Source of the DNA: Collybiopsis luxurians FD-317 M1
Lineage: Eukaryota > Basidiomycota > Agaricomycetes > Agaricales > Omphalotaceae
Length of the DNA: 10,798 nucleotides
Direction of reading: 5' to 3'
Assembly: GCA_000827265.1 (NCBI GenBank)
Contig: KN834974.1
Span: forward strand, 1-10,798
Positions within the stretch are counted from its first letter, which is position 1. The number at the start of each line of letters is the position of its first letter. The translations under genes and the position numbers were made by a program. This document shows positions 7,815-10,798 of the stretch, piece after piece. The notes beneath the pieces are model-generated. The model was not told the origin of the DNA and made no database searches. It saw only the letters and a program-made list of their open reading frames with translations.

Positions 7815-8734
7815 GCATCTGGAAAAGTACTTAAAGCCTAGGCAAGTACTGGAAGCCTGAGGCACTCTAGGTTGCTCAGGTTACCTGGGATTCCCAAGTT
7901 TTGAACCAATTCCTAGGCTCCCTGGGAGATATCTGAGGTGTTCTCAGGAGTCCCTGAGGGCTTCCTGGGGATCCCTGGGGATCCCTGGGACAGAGATATT
8001 TCAAATAATACATATAATACAAAATTATATGTTAAATATATAGTTATTAGTCTTGGGTAATTCCACAATAAAAACTCTTATTTGGCTGCAAATTCTTGCA
8101 GTTTTGAGCTTCAAAATAAATCACATGATGTGCTTACTGTGAACTGTCTATAATCAAAAAAATTTCCTCATGATCAAAACATGTTTATTATTATTATAGC
8201 CCATTGTATAAACACTATATACATGTTTATAGGTCTTGTACTATACTAATATACTGTACCAAGTATGTTGACTTAATACAAAGCTTATACTAGTATATTA
8301 TAGTATAATATAATGTATTGTAAGTTGTAATAACTAACAAGAATTCACAGTCACTATCATACAACATATAATATCCAATTGAATATAGTACTAAAACTGC
8401 TACAGTAAAAGATCTTAAGATAAGATTAATACCTACAGTACAACAAGAAGTAGAGTGAGTATAAGAAGAGACCAAAGGATATTATTATTTTGTGTTCATA
8501 TTGTGATGCCCTCAGAATGCCTCAGAGATACCCAGGGCTTTTCAGAGAAACTCAGGGAAGCACAGGGAAATTCAGACTACCTTGAGATAACTGAGTTTCC
8601 AAAGGATTGGGGGGGTGTCCCTTGGCACCCTCAGTGCCCCTAGGATACCCAGGCCACCCAGGAACCCTAAACACCCTCAAGCTTCTTCAAGTTAGTTTAT
8701 AGGTGCCAGGGCTTTAGAGTGTTTTTCCAGATGC
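7815..8734. mobile_element. 920-bp non-autonomous terminal-inverted-repeat element
   Basis: The left end GCATCTGGAAAA (7815-7826) is repeated exactly, inverted, at the right end TTTTCCAGATGC (8723-8734). The following AAAGCC-C/T-GGCA segment is also shared. Weaker inverted similarity continues inward: the left GATATCTGAGGTGTTCTCAG region (near 7929) matches the reverse complement of the right region near 8505-8530. Subterminal CCTGGG motifs on the left face CCCAGG motifs on the right. The left end has a tandem 19-20-bp duplication (7825-7863) and repeated GGGGATCCCT (about 7967-7988). The interior (8000-8500) is AT-rich with no transposase, so the element is MITE-like and would need a transposase in trans. 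No clear target-site duplication is seen, so superfamily is unassigned. Confidence 0.75.
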
Positions 8735-9060
8735 GCTCAATAGCCAGAATGAGCTGACTTGAAAAAGGTTTAGCCGACTTGAGCTGGAGTCAAGCTGACT
8801 TCAAGCTGGCTAGCCAGATGCAAAAAGCCCTTCAAAATCAATGTAGAATACTTCTACAATGATTGTGGAATACAATAAGGGTGCAAGTGAACAAAAAGTA
8901 CAGGGTGCTAAGCCTCGAATGAGTGCTTAGCGGATGCTGTGGACTGACATAGTTATGTTGCCTGATGTAATGATGTGAGTGACATGGCACAGTGTAGTGA
9001 CATGCAACAGTGTTTGGATACTGTAGTGATGTGGTGAACTTCTCTCAAATTGGCCCGAAG
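8735..9060. other. second foreign segment inside the ankyrin gene
   Basis: This 326-bp stretch lies between the inverted-repeat element and the return of ankyrin sequence, and has no coding signal. It contains a 21-bp tandem repeat (8752-8813), another CCAGATGC (8814-8821) running into CAAAAAGCCC, a 7-bp palindrome pair TGTAGAA/TTCTACA (8842-8858), a hairpin GCTAAGC/GCTTAGC (8907-8931) and an 18-bp tandem duplication GTGACATG-GCACAGTG (8979-8996 and 8997-9014). It is probably a remnant of another, or a larger composite, element. Confidence 0.55.
8752..8813. repeat. 21-bp tandem repeat, three degenerate copies
   Basis: Copies at about 8752-8771, 8772-8792 and 8793-8813 share AGC[T/C]GACTT[G/C]A followed by an AGCTGG-like end. 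They sit just outside the 920-bp element, next to a second copy of its CCAGATGC end motif, and may be subterminal repeats of a larger related element. Confidence 0.65.
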
Positions 9061-9567
9061 GTAAACCTTTTAGTTGACAATGGTGCTAATGTCAATGCTC
9101 AGAGTGGTCCTTATGGTAATGCACTTCAAGCTGCTGCAGCCAGGGAAAGAGACCATAGTAAATCTGTTACTTGACAAAAATGCTAATGTCCATGCTCAGG
9201 GTGGCCGCTATGGCAATGCCCTTCGAGCTGCTGCAGTCAAGGGTAATGACACAGTAGTGAAAATTTTACTTAATAATGTCAATGCTCAAGGTGGCCTCTG
9301 CTGTAGAATTCTTCAGACTGCTGCAGTCATGGGAAATAAGGTCATTGTAAGCCTTTTACTTGACAAAAATGCTGATCGCAATGCTCAACGTCGCTATGGC
9401 AACATCCTTCAAGCTGCCACAGCTGTGGGAAATGACACCATACGCTTTTACTCCAGACAAATGCTGATGTGAATACTCAAGATGGCCATTTAGGGAATGT
9501 CATTCATGAAGCTGCTACTTCCAACCAAGACAAGTGGAATTATACTAAAGCTTTCATGCAAGAATAG
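9061..9567 (+). pseudogene. ankyrin-repeat protein, 3' part (disrupted)
   Basis: This continues the array cut at 7795. Sequence resumes with eight codons that complete the split repeat, then units start at 9085, 9182, about 9275, 9371 and 9463. These units belong to a subtype with DKNA-[N/D]-VNAQGG and YGNALQAAA, and GNDT in place of GNEA. Breaks are a 2-nt deletion near 9140 (unit spacing 97 instead of 99), a shortened unit near 9270, and a frameshift near 9445 (spacing 92). The final frame ends at TAG 9565-9567 after NYTKAFMQE, where repeat similarity has faded, so this may be the original C-terminus. Same strand and repeat family as 6331-7795; one ancestral gene is the simplest reading. 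Confidence 0.88.
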
Positions 9568-9859
9568 GGTCACATTGTGTTAATTTTGCATAACAGCAAT
9601 TGAGCACAATCTCTTGAACATCTCCGCTGTCTCTACCAGTGACTCTATGATCATCCCTGTTTAATGTTGTAATATACTGGAGCTGAGCATAATAAAGTGG
9701 GAATTGATCCTTTGTTGGATATAAACATTCAATTGTGATAAGGGTCGCTGCTTTGATGAATTTGACTGCGTGTGTATTCCATATGCTACGCCACAGGTAT
9801 CTGCTAGTAGTAAATATAACCTAGGAGGAAGCAAGTATATAGTATGCTTCCTTATCTTG
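9568..9859. other. intergenic spacer between convergent pseudogenes
   Basis: No coding signal on either strand. It contains an 8-bp perfect inverted repeat, AGGAAGCA (9826-9833) and TGCTTCCT (9845-9852), around an 11-nt loop, flanked by direct copies of TGCTAGT (near 9812 and 9859). AATAAA-like signals for 3' ends may occur (AATAAAG near 9691), but I cannot assign one to a transcript. Confidence 0.45.
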
Positions 9860-10798
9860 CTAGTGAAACCTGATTGAAAGCTCTCGCAGGATTGCTATGC
9901 CGGGAGGCACAGAGTTTACATCAGCTCTGAATTTAACCACCTTGATGATATCCTCGACACATTTATACCCAGAGTTAATATTCCAATGTACTGTGAAAGG
10001 CAAATGGCATATATTGAGCCCAAGGATCATCTTGCCCTTGTCTTTTGTGACATTGAGATGAGACCAAAAGTCTCCAGGATTATCTTCATGTTATGCAACA
10101 CCAAGATGGCATGATCTTCATGGAAGGATAATAATTGAGGAGAGTGATCACATTGTGAGCATACAAGCCATCCAGCACTGACTGTGCAATATGGCTTCTG
10201 ACCACAGAAGCATGGAAGAGATTGCTTCTATAGTGTCTGAAGTCTTATCCCTAGTGAACCTTGAAGTTGAGAGCAACAGGTAAGTGAGAAGAGGTGTAAG
10301 AAGGGGCTGTTAAGCATCTGCAGGACAAACATCCAAAAAAAGAGATAGACGATGAATACTGGAGTAGTGAAATGTATCTCCCCCTGCAATATCACTAGTA
10401 AGTCCAGAGATTGTATTCAGCTTGCACTCCTTGAGTGGTGATAAATGACCCAGAAACTGTCCTACGGATGCACCTGAAAGCTTCACACTGTCGATCCTTT
10501 TCAAAGACAAGAAATTATAACCACAAAGGTTGACCAAGACATGTCAAAACCATCCAAAGAGAAAGTTTTGAATTGTGAACTTTGAATGAACATCGCACTG
10601 GGTTTCCATTCTGGAGTACTTGCTTGGATATAGAGATACTTGAGATTCGGAATAATGAGAGGCTGATTAGCAGGGGAAACAAGCTGAGATGCTCCCAACA
10701 CTCTGGTACTTGTTTCAGCAACAGGGATCTGGAGGTCCTTAGGAGATGAAGGCAGCGGAGATGGTGACAACAGTAACAAATTAAAAAACAACAACGGT
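9860..10798 (-). pseudogene. leucine-rich (F-box/LRR-like) protein, broken, runs off right edge
   Basis: On the minus strand, several frames in sequence give leucine-patterned sequence. First, 10501-10794 reads PNLKYLYIQASTPEW and FKTFSLDGFD. Next, 10313-10537 reads VKLSGASVGQFLGHLSPLKE and ends HRLSLFLDVCPADA at TAA 10310-10312. A continuation in the same frame runs to TGA 10148-10150, then 10027-10147 in another frame, then a last frame ending with PPGIAILRELSIRF at TAG 9860-9862. The spaced hydrophobic pattern (PNLxxLxI, LxxLKxxxL) and overall style resemble the LRR half of basidiomycete F-box proteins, which recruit substrates to SCF ubiquitin ligases. The F-box would lie beyond the right edge, so this label is an inference. 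At least three frame changes and two stops make it a pseudogene. It is convergent with the ankyrin gene. Confidence 0.55.

Noticed and set aside
8290..8475. 61-codon minus-strand frame in the 920-bp element
   Set aside because: It lies in an AT-rich interior with Tyr/Ile-rich translation and no transposase motif.
8455..8643. 62-codon plus-strand frame at the right end of the element
   Set aside because: It overlaps the subterminal inverted repeats; its sequence follows CCCAGG/CTCAGG motifs, not a gene.

Overview
The window looks like a repeat-rich, gene-poor stretch of a filamentous fungal genome, most likely an Agaricomycete (mushroom-forming basidiomycete). The main reasons are apparent spliceosomal introns of about 48-60 nt with GT..AG ends and CTAAC/CTTAAC-like branch sites, a fungal-type ankyrin array of about 33-residue units (YGN-x-L..A, GNEAIVNxLL, GADPNAQGG), pentanucleotide satellites and nested inverted-repeat elements. 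I cannot name the species. I see no rRNA, tRNA, CRISPR array, bacterial-style operon or intact gene with a clean start and stop. Nearly every coding-looking stretch is broken.

Left part (1-4800): AT-rich sequence with a perfect 10-bp palindrome (349-370) and a degenerate array of ~20-bp motifs (505-890). Then come several decayed multi-exon coding relics on both strands: + 999-1990, - 2268-2546, + 2671-3559, - 3594-3974 and + 4095-4764. Their splice sites often keep phase with each other. Their in-frame stops can mostly be read as C-to-T changes of CGA, CAA or CAG codons. I do not recognise their families.

Centre (5100-6310): a candidate 1.2-kb unit bounded by imperfect inverted arms of about 40 bp (5102-5140 and 6264-6304). 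It holds two blocks of TATCC-type pentanucleotide satellite and, between them, a minus-strand intron-containing gene fragment. Part of the right block forms a higher-order ~43-bp repeat, and one part of it switches strand.

Right part (6331-9567): the best-supported gene is a plus-strand ankyrin-repeat gene, now a pseudogene. About 13 repeats lie in 6562-7795 and about 5 more in 9061-9567. A single repeat unit is split by about 1.27 kb of foreign DNA. That DNA contains a 920-bp element with terminal inverted repeats (7815-8734) and a further 326 bp of small repeats and palindromes. The array carries stops and frameshifts on both sides of the insertion.

Right edge (9860-10798): a minus-strand leucine-rich, F-box/LRR-like pseudogene, convergent with the ankyrin gene and running off the window.

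In short, this is a graveyard of accessory repeat-domain genes and mobile elements. The items most worth a second look are the satellite-bearing inverted-arm unit, the element nested in an ankyrin repeat, and the phase-consistent fossil genes. I found no evidence of an intact new system.
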